Below, piece after piece: positions 12,243 to 25,394 of a stretch of 64,000 bases of DNA. The first letter of the stretch is position 1. Each line of letters begins with the position of its first letter. The position numbers were made by a program, and so were the translations under genes. The notes beneath the pieces are model-generated. The model was not told the DNA's origin and searched no databases. It was given only the letters and a program-made list of their open reading frames with translations. Origin of the DNA: Trochalopteron elliotii (Eukaryota > Chordata > Aves > Passeriformes > Leiothrichidae); contig JANPWX010000097.1 in NCBI GenBank assembly GCA_024734555.1, forward strand, positions 6,029,369 through 6,093,368. Direction: 5' to 3'.

Positions 12243-15200
12243 GCGGATTTCCAAAGGGAAACAGGCAACATGCAGGTAATTGGTAGTAAAGACATACTGT
12301 CCAGAAAAAACAAATTATGAGTAAGGGAACAAAACATACCTCAGTGGCTTATGTCTATAAGCAACCAAAACTCTAATAGAACAAAGTGCAGTTGAAGGGA
12401 AAAAAAACCCCGAACCTGTGAGACAGAAGAAATCCTTTATGTTTCTTACTCATTTTTAGTCGTTGTTAAGGTAGACTCACCAGAATATACAAAAACATAG
12501 CAATGCTAACATTAAATCATAGCAGTATTATCAGACCCCTTCAAATCCCTGAACAACCTTGCCTTAACAGGATAACTTAACTGCTATAAAACTACACTAA
12601 CAAGACATGCAGTTCAAGAGGCTCTAAAGAGAAGTAAATAAAATTGCATTCCACTAAATAGAAAATGCATTTCTATGTAGGCTGTAAATGACTTCTGGTA
12701 CATATTTCTTACCATCAATGTTCAGGAAGAAATTTCCTTCCACATGTAATCAGGAAGAGCATCAAGCACCAGCTCTTGCTGGCAACAGAAAAACTCAAGT
12801 CAGAACGGAATTCAAATGCTTATGGGGACAGTACTTGGGCTATGTCAAAAATAAGACACTAAGCAGGCCCAGAGCACAGACCTGTGCCCTGGTACATGTG
12901 CAGCCATCCTGTTTAACAGCCTGCAGCTCACCATCTGGGCTTTAGTTGCACTCAGCAGCTCTATCCCACATGTTCAGGCTTGGGCTGAGGGACACCATGG
13001 GCTGGGACCAGCTCCCAGGAAACAGACTGCGTAAGACTGTCCCTGTCTAGAAGAAAATGAATGTGAAGATGTTGAAATGATCACAACTCTTCCACTTGAT
13101 GATGGGCTGGAAGGTAAACACAGCCTGCTGTATTTACTATTAAATATGTAGCCTTGGAGACTAGACTGGAAACAGAAAAGGTTTCCCAAAGTGGTGTAAA
13201 GCACCCTACTGAGAATTTGGGACAAGCTCAGAGCATGTATCTACCCAGTCCCTCAGTGCCATCTTAATGCTGTGTTTTTGGTTTAGCCTGGAAGTAGCTT
13301 TCTCTCAGCTTACCACATCAAAAGGCATCCAATGGTCCATATAGAAAGGGTGGAGAAAAGGACCCAAATCCCTACAGGCCTTGCCCACAGATCCTAGTGC
13401 ATGCCTGTGTAGAGCAGCACACCTCCCTTTTTCTTCCCATTCAAGAACTGCATTTTCCTCTTCACGTTATGGCAGGTTCCAGTCTGCAGTCTAGGAGAGA
13501 TTGATATAAACCTGTTTTCCCGCATAATCTTAAAGTTAACTTCTCTCCCCAAAGGACAGGGCCCCTCCAAATCTCACCTTTTGTGAGAGAGTCTTGAACG
13601 TAGCTGGAAGGGCAGACATTGCAGCTCTTTACATGGACTTCAAAAATAAAGCAGAAATATTCATGCTTACAGATCCCACTGTCTCCATTCTTTACCTCTT
13701 TTTGGATCTGAGACCTCCAGAATTCCTCTTCATTCAATCCAGTAGAACCAATTGACTTAATCATTGAATTGAACCTCCCTCTGCTATTTGTTTTCACTTG
13801 TGTATCCCTTAATGATCTTTTGCATTCTTACAACATTTAAGTATTCTCTTTTCAAAACTGTAAAAGCTCTTTCACAGCTGGACTCAGGTTATATATTCCC
13901 CAAATAAAAAGCTGCAACATCCTTTCCTTCTTTAATTTTTAAAACTGTTTGGATTCAAGACACCACTGTGTCACATACTTCATGCAAAAGAGAAATAGCT
14001 TTGCAAAACTTTTGAGTTTTCCATTCATTCATTTTGACCATTCAGTTGGCATTTTCATGCCTAGAAAAAAATTCTTAAGGATAACATTTTCAATTTTTTG
14101 TTATCTGAAAAACTACTGTGTATTGAGCACCATTGTGAATACAGCTGAATGACAGCTCGATCAAAGTCAAAAGTTAGGTTTTATGTCTCAGCAAACACTG
14201 GTGGAACCTATAAAAAGTAAAACAAGATTCTTTAGAGTGCAAGAAGAGACTATTCCAAGATTTTTTTTTTTTAATAAATGAACATTTAAACAATAATATT
14301 GTTAAGAAAAGCATATGGCATACAACAGATGGCCTGACATTCGCATTTCAGTAAAGGAAGAGAGCTTTAAAAGTTAAGAACTTTAAAACCAGCAGTAGAA
14401 TTTGCAAAGCTAGAACAGAGCTACAGCATGCCTTCCTTCATTGCTTATGCATGACTCCAGCTTTAGTGGGCCTAATAAATCATTCTGAGCCTTGTATTCA
14501 CAGTGAATTTTTAAAAATATCTGTCAAATAGATACTTAACTTCTGTATTTAGAACCAATTTTGCTTTAACCATCCAAAATGTATCCTTTAAATACACACT
14601 TAAACATGTAATGATTGGAGTAGAAACTGCAATTTTTATCTTTAAATTTGCCTCACAACAATTTCAACCCATTTCTACTTCACAAGGGAAAAAGCAGCAC
14701 AAATAAACATATTTTGCATTTTGTGATCCAGTTGGATTTCACTGTTCATGGATAATCCTTAGATGTGATGCAAGAACTTCTAATGTTTTTTCTTAATACT
14801 TTCCCTGCAGAAAGCTATTCCATAGTGACTGGGTTAGCACTGAATACATTTGTGTGATATGTTCTTTTTTCTAAGGCACATCATAAAAAATTAACTTTTG
14901 ACTCTAAACTTGGTTTCTGTTCTCAAAAGAATAAAGTACAATGAGCCAAATCTGAAGCAGATATGCTCAGATGGTTTGGGATTTCAGTAGCTATTGCTTT
15001 AAGCATGGATATAGAGCTTATAATACAGTTCCTACTACAGTATTCGGGCTTGAATCTACTATAGAAAAAGTGAATTTTTAACTTGTAAACAAAAAATAAA
15101 AAAAAACTTTACTAAGTCAGATTTCTCAAGCTCTTGGACTGGAGGCTTCTTGGCAACAAGAGCTTTGCCTTCTGTGTTACTCTCCCTTAGGCAAAAAGAA

Positions 15201-18200
15201 ACGGGTTGCCTGCTTTTACAGAGTGGAGATACATTCATTTGATGTCAACTCTTAGCTGGAACCGATCAGATTTAACAACAGAAGTAACTTTGAATTCCAG
15301 GAGCAAGTTCTTACTTAGTGCAAGCCAGAAGGTGGGGAGATGCAGATTAGCAACAATATGGAGAATCTGTCATCTCACTAATGCAGTTAATAAGCATATT
15401 TTTCAAGTCAGCTATTCTTAGATTAATTTCCTTTGGATGCACCATATTTAAAGGTGTTAGCGCTCAGAGCATATAAATTCAAAAGTAAGGAGCTGTAAAT
15501 TATGGAACAGATTTCCCTTCAACAGAGGACAAACTGAAGAAGCTATCACAGAGACAGAGCACAATAAAGCCTGTCTTTCAAAGATAAGTTGAAAAGACCT
15601 TTCCACTGGGAACTAACCACTTAGTTAAACAATGATAAGCTAAGCTTTAAAAGCTGTTTTATCTAGAACTTTATAATATAGGCTGTACTGGGTATAACTA
15701 AAGGTCCAGTAAAAACTCTAAGAAAAGGTCACATGTACAATAGCCCTTCCTCAGTACTTGCAGCCTTTGCTGGATGCATTGGCCCAGTGACACAACCTTG
15801 ACAACACGCTGATGATCCCTGCAGTGCTAAAGTAATCATTTTAGCCAGCTACACCCCAGACACCCTTGCTCCATCCTTTTATCCTGTGGGAAAGCACTCA
15901 TGGGATCCTCTCAGATCCTTCTGATTTCCTTTATTTTCAAAGGGCCTGTGGTGGAAACACAGCCCTTCATGCAAAAGAGAGATGGCAAAAGCAAAGGATA
16001 ATTAACAACACACACTTTAGTTTTACTTTTGGAAAAAAAAATAAGATCAGGCTAACTACATTTGAAGCACTGGAGATATTTTCAGGCTGACCTGATAGTT
16101 GAGATACCCCAGATCAACTAAGAAGGATTGTAAGTTTAAATTAGGTTCCTTTAAATTATAGCCATTTTTCCCAGCAACTGGCACAAACCATTAGTCAAGT
16201 CTTTATTTCCAGAACTACTATGGTGAGCTTTGGGTCTTGAGATGAACACTGGATTAACACAAAGATAGGTTGGGAGCTTGTGAGTAGCATCCTTTTCTGC
16301 TTTCTGATCAAGAATGGCACTCTGTCCATCTCTTGGGTGCCAAAAGCATTGGGCACTCAGTTAATGTTATTCTTCTGAATGACTGATTATTTTCCTAAGT
16401 TCCTACACTGGCAATGATGTACAAGCCAAAGGGAAAGTTGCTTCTCCACAAGCTCAGCTGAGCATGCTGTCTTTAAAGCAAGCATTTGTAAGGATGAGCT
16501 GAGCAAATGAAGAGATGGAGTTACTGACAGAGTGCTGGAAGAGCTCTGGTTTTGGAATAGCTGCTGGCAACATGAAGGCTCAGCGATCAGGCACCTCCAT
16601 CCGTACCTTCCCACAATGCCCCAACCTGCTATTAAGTAGTGAAAGGCTGTGAAACACTGCAAAACTACTTGAAGGGGAAAGGATATCACTGGCCCTTTAA
16701 AATCTTCTGTAGTTTAGCACTGGTTCTACAAACAGGCAGAATATATAGCTTGTGCCAGTCTCTTTTAGTCCCCTGAGAGTCCCTTACTATAAAAACAGAT
16801 TTATTTTTCCCTTAGATATCTCTGAGTTCAGAAACAATACAAATTATTCATCATTGTCAAGTTTTGAACTTCTTCCTCTTCACAATAGATTTTTGAATAA
16901 TAAATATTCATTTATTGACCTATAAAATCTGACTTTTTGCAGGCTTTTTCACTCATGGCAACACAATCAAATACTGCATTTCCATCTGCATATTCTCCAG
17001 TCTCAAATATCCATCCTCCTTTAAAAATACTACAGGTAACAATAGTAATAATACAAAAGTAGTTTCAAAAATAATCCAAACCCTTGAGTAACTGCAACAA
17101 ATCCAGGCTGAAGGGTTATTGTGGAAAAGTCATTAGACCACGAGGGACCAAAACCAGGGTGATGAGATAAACTTCTTGGTCAAGTGTCTCACATGGTTAC
17201 TGAATCACAAAGGTTTAATTCCTAATTTATAACTTATATCTGGGAAAAAAAAAGTTTCATAGAGAATTTAGTCTTCAGGTAAGCAGAGCAGCAGAAACCA
17301 GACACTAATAACTTTTTTTCAAGGCCAACCCAGCCAAGTAGCTGTGAGAGATCAGCTCCAGTCTAATTCCCTTAATTCTCTTCAAGTTCTCTCAGTACAC
17401 AGAAATAAATAGCCTAAGACATATAGAAACATCCACTGAATCTCAACTCCGGTGGCCCATCATTCTACATTCACTCAAGGCAGTGACTTCTTCCCTGGAC
17501 TCTGACTGTCACCACAGGGACAAGCTGGGAGACCTCAACAGGGTCATGGAGACCAGCACTGCTGCAACATGACTAGAGCAGGGACTGACAACCCCAAGGA
17601 TTTAAAAGGGGCTCTGGATCATGGGCAGGGTGGTCCCAGGCAAGACTTACCAGGGCCATTAAGACCTGTGGGTACCTCCAGGGCAATGCCACTCTTCTTC
17701 CACATACCTTTATCCAGTACAACATAGATCTTCCCATTAAAGGCATAAAAGGTGTAAAATTCAGAGCCACACTTTGGTGTAGTTTTCCTACTGCCTTTCA
17801 AAATGTGATTGCTTAACAGTCTCAGGTGTTTAACCCAATCCACACAGCTCTTCCCAGTACCAGATGCCCTCAGTCATGAGATGGGGAGCAGCTGCAGATA
17901 CTTCTTCCCCATTCAAACCTACCTCTAGCTGCATTGACTTCTGGTCTTCCCTTGCCAGGACACAAATCCCCCTTAATTCCTCCCCCTCTGCCCAGGATAG
18001 AGTATGATGTGGCACATCATACAGGCACTTGTAAATGTACAACAGTGCTGACTCTTGTAATAAACTGCCTGCAGATTAACACTCTGCTTCATCCCCACAG
18101 CATTTGGCATACTTAATCAAGCTCTTCTTTTTTCCATAGCTTCCCACAAACCCAGGCAAAGGAACAGCAATGACAGCAGTAGCCATTTGCCATCTCATGG

Positions 18201-21200
18201 CACAGGGGGGTTTCCTGCAAATACAGTTTACCTAAATGCCATCTGCTCTCCCACACAGTCAGGAATGTTTTTCTTGGGTAAGGAGTTGTCCTGGATCTAG
18301 TTTATGTAACCCTCTGAGGCATGTTAAGCCCAATGCCTAATTGTTTTCAGGATGAAGATATATTGTTTAGATAATCAGGCTCTAAAATGATGTGTCCTAA
18401 AGTCTAGTTGTGGTTCATTATAAAAAGGAGTAAGAGGAAAAAAAAAATCTCGTTTTCTTCTTCGCCTCTGACTGAACTCCCCCAGTTTGTTTGTGCTAGC
18501 TCTCTTGTTTATAGCCAGCATGAATCTCACACTGGGCTGTCCCGAGATGCATTAATAGTTTCAAAGCACTCTGCTCCTCTGTGCATTCCTCACCCTTGCT
18601 ACAAGAGCATTATTAATCACCTACAAGTCCCATATGTCTCCAAACTGAAGAGCCCATCAGACCCTCCAGAAGCATCTTCTAAAGCCTCACTTGTGAGCTT
18701 GCCCATCCTCCCTGGCCCTCCTCTGCTGACCCCAGAGCATGTACAAATTGTGCTGACTTTTCAAAAGAAATGACTGCAGGTGCCTCCCTCTTTGTTTATT
18801 CTGGCAAGGCTGAAAATAGCAACTGCTAACAAATATTTTGCCCTTCACAAGACTTCTCACAGAGATGCAGCTGTTATCTCATCTACTAAAAGTGCCAAAC
18901 CTAAGGGTAAAACAGACACTTAATCAGGTTAGGATAAAGTGTCAAAAAGGTGACTATCTAAAATTAGTATCCATAATGCTGTGTTGGCTCAGATCCTTAC
19001 ACCAAATTCTCACTTGTGTGGTAGGGAAAAATTATTTCAAGCATTTTGTTTCCCATACTTGTGTCTCATGGATTGATGGCTCTGTTTGATCATTAAAATC
19101 AGCAAGTAAGAGGACAAAGCATGGCTTTGTTGAGGTGGAGAGACACCTAGGACATAACATTAAGCTTTCAGAGAATATATCAATAAATATTTCTGAATTT
19201 AAAATCCTGCCAAGGCAAAGTGCATCCACGAGGAGTCCACAGCAGATTTTACAGTGAGACCATTGTGTTAGGCAGAGTTCGGGGATTTTTGTCTGCATCC
19301 TGTAAAAATCCACACAACAAATGGTGGAACCTGAGACACCTTTTCCCCAGTAAACTTTAGCACCCTAAAACAAGGAACTTCCTGTAATTAGGGACACAGT
19401 AGTTAGTGCCAAATTTGCAAGGAACAAATCTAGCTCTGATTCTATTATTAATATACATTTCAAAATATATTGGGCTTTGGACAAATAGCCCCCAAAGTGA
19501 GGTAAGCAATTTCATTTTCTGAGCCTCAACCATCCATACTAAAAGGAAAAGTTGTTCAAGCACATTGCCATTTTTATGAAATAACAATTAAAATAATACT
19601 AATACAGAACACAACTAGTTGTGGAAATTGAGCTCCACATGAGAGCCTCACCAAGGAACTTCTGTCTCACAGTTCTCCTGCAACAGAGTCTAAAGGAAAA
19701 GTTCCAAGAGAGACTAAGCAAAAGGTCAAATCAGAACATTTATAATGCCTTAGTTTGAACTGTCACAAAGCTTCGGGTACAATCCTTAAATCCATTTCTG
19801 CAACATCCCATCGTTCTTTTTTATATCTATTCAAGAAGAGAGTCACAGGCCTTCTGATTTCTTTTTACCATTATGCCTTCTCTGAAGGTTTGAAAGCTTG
19901 CCTCAAAAGTTTAGGAGGACAACCAGGGCACCATGTCAAGTTTCCCTGCTCAGGTATACGAAACTATTTTTAAAATGATGGGGTACTATAGCCTGGTTAA
20001 GAGGCAAAAGGGATTAAGCCTGATTTAAACACTGAGGCTAAACTGTGTTTAATATTTAAACAGAAATTGCCTTCCTGGGATTTCAAACAGACTATGTCAG
20101 TTATATCTGTAGTTTCATGTAAGTACATGACACACACAATAACTTACTGCAATTAAAAATAAATACACTGAATCCTTGCATCAATCCTTAGAAATGCAGA
20201 TGTAAAGTAGACTCCAACCTGAAGTTCTGAGCTGCTAAGATATTCTTTTTAATGGCTTTGACTATTATTGCATAGATAAGAGAGAAGATTAGAAAACCAA
20301 ACACTTACATCAAATAAGAAAAGACATCTCAATGTTCACCTCTGACTTTTGACTGTCATCCTGTTTTTCTTCAAGTTTGCAGACTTCTGTGCCTCACTGT
20401 TGCTCAGGAAATGCTTATTGTAATAAGGACTGAAATATTCCCCTGCAACTGCCCCATGCAGTGTAAGGAAATAAAAGAAATTGCCTTCTTTTCTCTGGAT
20501 AGATTCCAGCCTCTGTACATTTTTATAGTTGAAACAACAATAAACATTCAGGTCCCTCAATAAAATGAATCATTATAATCCCACAGTTTCTCCTTTCTCA
20601 CCAGGGGAAGAAAATCAGTCTGAGAATAGGCATTGTTATGGAAGAACCCTGGGTAAGTATAGTAGCTTCTCACCCAGATAATTTTTTGTAAATTCCCAGG
20701 GCCGTGGTTCTGCATTTTCCACAAAAAGCATGCAGTAGAAAATGTGTGGACAAGCAGCCAGGATCGAGGGCCATGTATTACAATATAACGTGCATCACAA
20801 GTACCCTTTTTGTAACAGTCAAGGAGGGCTGGAACAAGCTGTGGCTCAGTTCCCTCAGACCAAAAGCAACACCTCTGGGTTGCTCTGTGGACTTAGCCTA
20901 TACTGGATGATAGCTCATGGATAGGAGCTGTCTAGCCCAGTTTCTATTGCTGTTACAGAGAGCAACCCACAACGGGTTCCAGTTGCTCCAGCTTATTCCC
21001 TTTACTTTGCTTCACAATGCTGTGATTCATGACTGGATGGTATCCAGAGTTCCCACTTGTAAGGGAGCCCAAAATTGTGATCAAGACCTGTTTCAGTGGT
21101 TCCTGACTGAACTGGTTGGGCTCACTCAAACAGTTCTGTTTCAGAGCTTCAAGCAGGTCCATGCTGAGCACACAAGGACAGATAATTCCATTGCTTCATG

Positions 21201-22915
21201 AAACTCCCACAGCTGCAAAGGCTTCTGCACCCCAGGACAGACAGGACCTGATGCTGTAACCCTTCAGAGAGCTAGGCAGGACACATTTGTTTCACTTTTC
21301 AAGGACATTGCCTGAAGAAATCACTGTGTCATAGAATTAGAGAATTTCAGTATCAAATAATAACTCAAAACCACTTATATTTATTTCTGTCAAAATGTGG
21401 GGGGCTAGAAAATTAGTAAAGAGAGCCTTTAAATGTTATTCAATACAGTAATCACTGCTAAATCTTGTCAGTAAAATATACATTGCTGAGGTCAACTTAC
21501 AGCTTTAGTCACAAACCTTACAGAGTCTTTTCCCAAAATCATATTAAATGTCAGACTTCTCACTGAGAATAACTGAACTTTGCCAGATACCTAGGTTTTG
21601 GCACATCTATTGAAGAGCTGTTTAGAAGAGCTTTTTATTTAGATGCAAATAATCATTCTTTCAAGACAAAAGGTAACAAGTATAATCATTCATATTGCTA
21701 AACTACAGAAGGGGCTGGAGTTACACCGGGGAGCAGTCTGACCCACCATCTCCCAGCTTTAAATTAATTACATGAGGAAATTTACCATTTTTATATTTTA
21801 CTTTTACAGGTCATTAAATACCAGTGTAATTGCTGCTCTGTTTCCTTTCTAGAACATGAATTCTAATTAATAGTATTGTAGTAAGTTAATGTAATATGGT
21901 AATGACTTGAGAATAGCTTAACTGTTGTCATTATAGAGCACCTGCAGATGTTCAGCCAATTGGCTCATTCATTATCTGACCATTCTCATGTATCCATATA
22001 TTGAGAAAACTTTGCCTGCAGGAAGGGCAATGAAGTATTTCCAGCATTACTACTGGGAAAAAGCTTGGCTTTTTTTAAGGGTGAAATGTCTAAGGGGAAA
22101 GGAGGAGGTTGTGGCTACACAGAAGAAGGGTTTTTTTGACATCACTGACATTTTAGGAAATTGAACTATCTCTCAATGTCTGTAACCAGAGCATCCTGCC
22201 CTATTCTGCCTGCCACCTGCGGCTACTATAATTGCTCAAATTCAGCCTCACACTGCAAATGCCCACAAACTCTGTGTAAGTCAAGGCTGGACCAGTCCTA
22301 CATAATTTCAAGCAAATTTGCATGTGGATATGATTGAGGATAACCAGATGGCATTATTTTTGCTCCACTTAGTGGTGCTTATCTAGATGTAAACAGAATT
22401 GTTTCTGGAGACCTAAAAGGGGGAAAATTGACAAATATACTTTAAAATTTCAATCCCTATCATGGAGAAACCTCTTTTTTTTCAAGGTGTTACAGCAGTG
22501 TCAGGGTATTTGAACTACTGGTCTGCCATTTTTTCAGTATTTGCCTTCCTAAAGATTAGCATTTTCTTTCTGGTTTGTATACCTTCAAGCATAGCCTGGA
22601 ATGAAAAAAAGTCAATAAAAATGAATGACATAAGCTTCATGTTAGTAAAATACAACTTCCAATAAAGAGGTAGGGAAGCAGAGGGAAAGAGTGAAGTGAC
22701 TTAGTTAGAAATAGTTAGAAATAACAAAAGTAGCAATCTGGAATCAAAGGAAAAATTGAGGTATGGAGCTTGTCTCATGCAGCATTCCACTCCCTGCAGG
22801 GATACATTCAAAGGCATAGCATGTTGCTCAGACACCTGTCCAGTCAAGCAAGGTTGACTGGTCTCCAAGCATGGAGACCCTTCACCTTCCCTGGACAATG
22901 TGTCCCCATGCTGCA
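12243..22915. other. Intergenic, no confirmed gene
   Basis: About 10.7 kb with no recognisable coding gene or RNA gene. Short purine and A/T tracts occur (for example the T run near 14263-14272). The only segment with a faintly protein-like look is on the minus strand at 17619-18042; it is reported separately as a finding because it has no recognised family and no complete gene structure. Confidence 0.55.
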
Positions 22916-23120
22916 TCCCCCCAGCTGTGATAGTTTTGTCCCTGTATCAAGCCAGTGTTTCTCACTGCAGTGTGTGACTGATGCCACTGCGTGCCTGTCA
23001 CTGTGCACCTCTGGGAAGAGCCTGGCTCCATCTCCTCACCCCTTCCAGCTGCAAGCAGCAAGCAGATCTTCCTGAGTTTCCTCCAGGCTTAACAAAGTCC
23101 CTTCATCTCACCAGGCACTG
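22915..23120 (-). mobile_element. CR1 LINE 3' fragment, degraded (minus strand)
   Basis: On the + strand this carries the GGGAAGAGCCTGGCTCCAT block (about 23014) followed by GATCTTCCTGAG...TCCAGGCTTAACAAAGTCCC...TCATCTCACC. That is the usual order of the reverse complement of a bird CR1 (loss of a transcript segment, then the 'CTCCAGGCTGAACAACCC' region). The tract to the left, from about 22790, may belong to the same copy but is too diverged to be sure. No open frame is kept. Confidence 0.55.
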
Positions 23121-25243
23121 AAATTGTTTCCATTCAGAAGTGAGTGTGCTTTTATTCTTGGCTAGAGATTTACAGATTTGCCTGTCCTTGTTTCCACATC
23201 AGGGTTGGTAGCTTTTCAGGACTGGCATGCAAGACTGTACTCTGCTTTCCTAAATTAGAGATTCTGCATGCTGGTAGGAAGCCAGCAAGAGATGCCTCCT
23301 TCTCAGCGGGTGACAGTGCCAATCAACCTACAAGGAGTACCGGGCATCTGTGTGAACGTGTGGCTCCTGGCAAGTGTAGGTGCTGGGGCTCCTTCATTCC
23401 CAAATGCTGTCTTTCCCAAAATGCTGCAGGCCCCAACTCTTTTCTCTGCTTGGAAACCTGCCTGCAGCTAGTGCTGCCTGAGCTGCCTCGGTCATAACGA
23501 CTGAAATAGATGTAACCTTGTTTCCAAAGCATTCTGCAGTTACGTAAAGCATAAAAGGACTGTTCATCTCTTTGTGAAAGGCAATGGGAGTTCTTTACAA
23601 TTTATTCAGGTTCTCGCTCTGCAAGTTAAAACTTACAATGTTAATAGAGGCTCTACCCTGACAGCCTTTAAATGAGAAGGAGGACAGATGACCTTTGTGG
23701 CATCTGCTCTAGGTTTCTGTAGCACAAGAAACATTACAGTACCATTTTTGGGAGAGAAGAGACCAATTTCTGGCAAAGGAGCATTAACTGAGTGAAACAA
23801 GCTGCGTATGCCTTGCAACATCCTCTCCTCAGTAGCAGAGATCTGATTTTGCTCTTAGATTTATTAAAATACAGTAAAGTAACAGCAGAATTTAACAAAG
23901 AATGGACCCTTAATTCACAGTAAAATAAATGTGCCCTTTATTCTGCTTCAATATAGATCATCCTTATCTATATATTTGACATCCAGGTTCGCTTAGTCCA
24001 GGTACCATTGTGCAGCATAACTATAAAAGAACATTCATTCTGATTTAGTTTTGTAATTAATCTGAGGCCGTTGGATCTAATTCAAGGCCATCTCAGTGTC
24101 TAAGTTTTTAGAAGAATTGTTCTTATTTTATACCAGCATGTGTTAAAGAAAACATTGGCCTCTTTTCCTGGAGCTGGACTTGTGCAATGCTTACATGTAA
24201 AAATAATCCCACTGAGACCCCCCCTAGCTGCTTTGATTGAAAAAAGCCAAATGTCCCTATCTACTATACAGCAAGAAAAGGAGCAAAGTGCTCTGCAAAC
24301 TGGAAGAAAGGACAAGACAAAAGCACAGATGAGATGGGAAAGAGCTTTGCCCCATATTCCTGGTAAGTTTGCAGAATTTCTTCCATATTTGCACTGCTGT
24401 TTGGAATCTGTTCAGAGAAGCCAGCCAGCAGCCAGCCAGCCCTGGAAAAAGAATTACCTTTAACAACCAGCATGTTTTCTAGTTGAAGTTAATGCTTCTT
24501 GCAGCAATGTCACCAGCACGTAGGTGCAGCTGCAATTGCCCACTGCAGCACAGAGCAGTAGCAAAGCAGCTCTGGCAAGAAGGATTTATAAGGGCAGGGC
24601 TACCACTCCTTGGAACACTGAACAAGAGCAAACCAGTGCCACTGCCATGATGGACTGCCACAGCCCTTTGGCTGGAAAAGAGCCCTCGAGCCCTTGTGCC
24701 AGGCTCCAGGGCTGTGCAAAGGGGAAGCCGAAGTCTGCTGAGCAGCCACAGTAGACACTGAGTGCCCCAGCCTTTCCTTTCTTGCTGCTGGAAGTCTCAG
24801 GTTTGCAGCATGCACAGGCTCCATAACACTCGTGCTATCACAAACCTCTTCTCACTCCAGGAAAGTGCTTTGGGTTTATGTCAGTATGCAGAGCATTTCA
24901 GATAGCTTCTCCTTTCCACTAAAGTAGAAAGGTAGGAGGCATTTCATCAAGATGAGCAGGAACTAGCACAGAAGCAGAGAAATTACTCCTCACAGCTTCA
25001 CGGGTGCTAAAGTCTGACTAGCTTTTGGCTGACAGCTAGGGAAAAAATGAGAGAGATGTGCTTTCTTTGCCCCCTTTTGCTCTCATGAAAGATCTTGAAA
25101 GAGCTAACTTCAATAAGACTTAAAAAATGGGAGAAAAAGACAAGGAAGACAGAATAGAGATGACCCCAAACTGACTGTTCACTCTCTCCTCTGTGATTCA
25201 TTCCAACTCATCGACTTGACCTGCAGACAACTCCTTCCAGCAA
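23121..25243. other. Intergenic, no gene seen
   Basis: About 2.1 kb, slightly richer in GC than its surroundings, with overlapping short frames on both strands and no recognisable product. It includes a short GCCA-type tandem (about 24419-24442). No splice-bounded exon or RNA gene is evident. Confidence 0.55.
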
Positions 25244-25394
25244 GGGGGGAGATCTTTCAGGGATGTTAGCATGGTGCTAATAATGCCAAGGTTGTGGGTT
25301 CGATTCCCATATGGGCCATTCACTTAAGAGTGGGACTTGATGATCCTTGTGGGTCTCTTCCAACTACAAATATTTTGTGCTTCTGTGATTTTTC
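25244..25394 (+). mobile_element. tRNA-Ile-derived SINE with CR1 tail (TguSINE1-like), plus strand
   Basis: The 5' part resembles tRNA-Ile. The anticodon loop CTAATAA (25277-25283, anticodon AAT) sits before GCCAAGG, and a near-perfect polymerase III B box GGTTCGATTCC lies at 25297-25307, followed by TATGGGCCA. The 3' part, from GACTTGATGATCCTTGTGGG (about 25334-25353) to TTCTGTGATT, is the conserved 3' end of a CR1 LINE, which would recruit CR1 reverse transcriptase. The D-arm region is degraded compared with the second copy at 37.5 kb, with which it shares GGGCCATTCACTTAAGAG at the tRNA/tail junction. This composite matches TguSINE1 of passerine birds. It is not a functional tRNA gene. Confidence 0.85.

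Noticed and set aside
21328..21362. CR1 3' terminus (GTCATAGAATTAGAGAAT)
   Set aside because: Only about 20 bases resemble the terminal repeat and the following sequence does not continue as CR1.
25244..25320. tRNA-Ile(AAT) gene
   Set aside because: The anticodon loop and B box are visible, but the D arm is broken and a CR1 tail is fused directly downstream. It is the head of a SINE.
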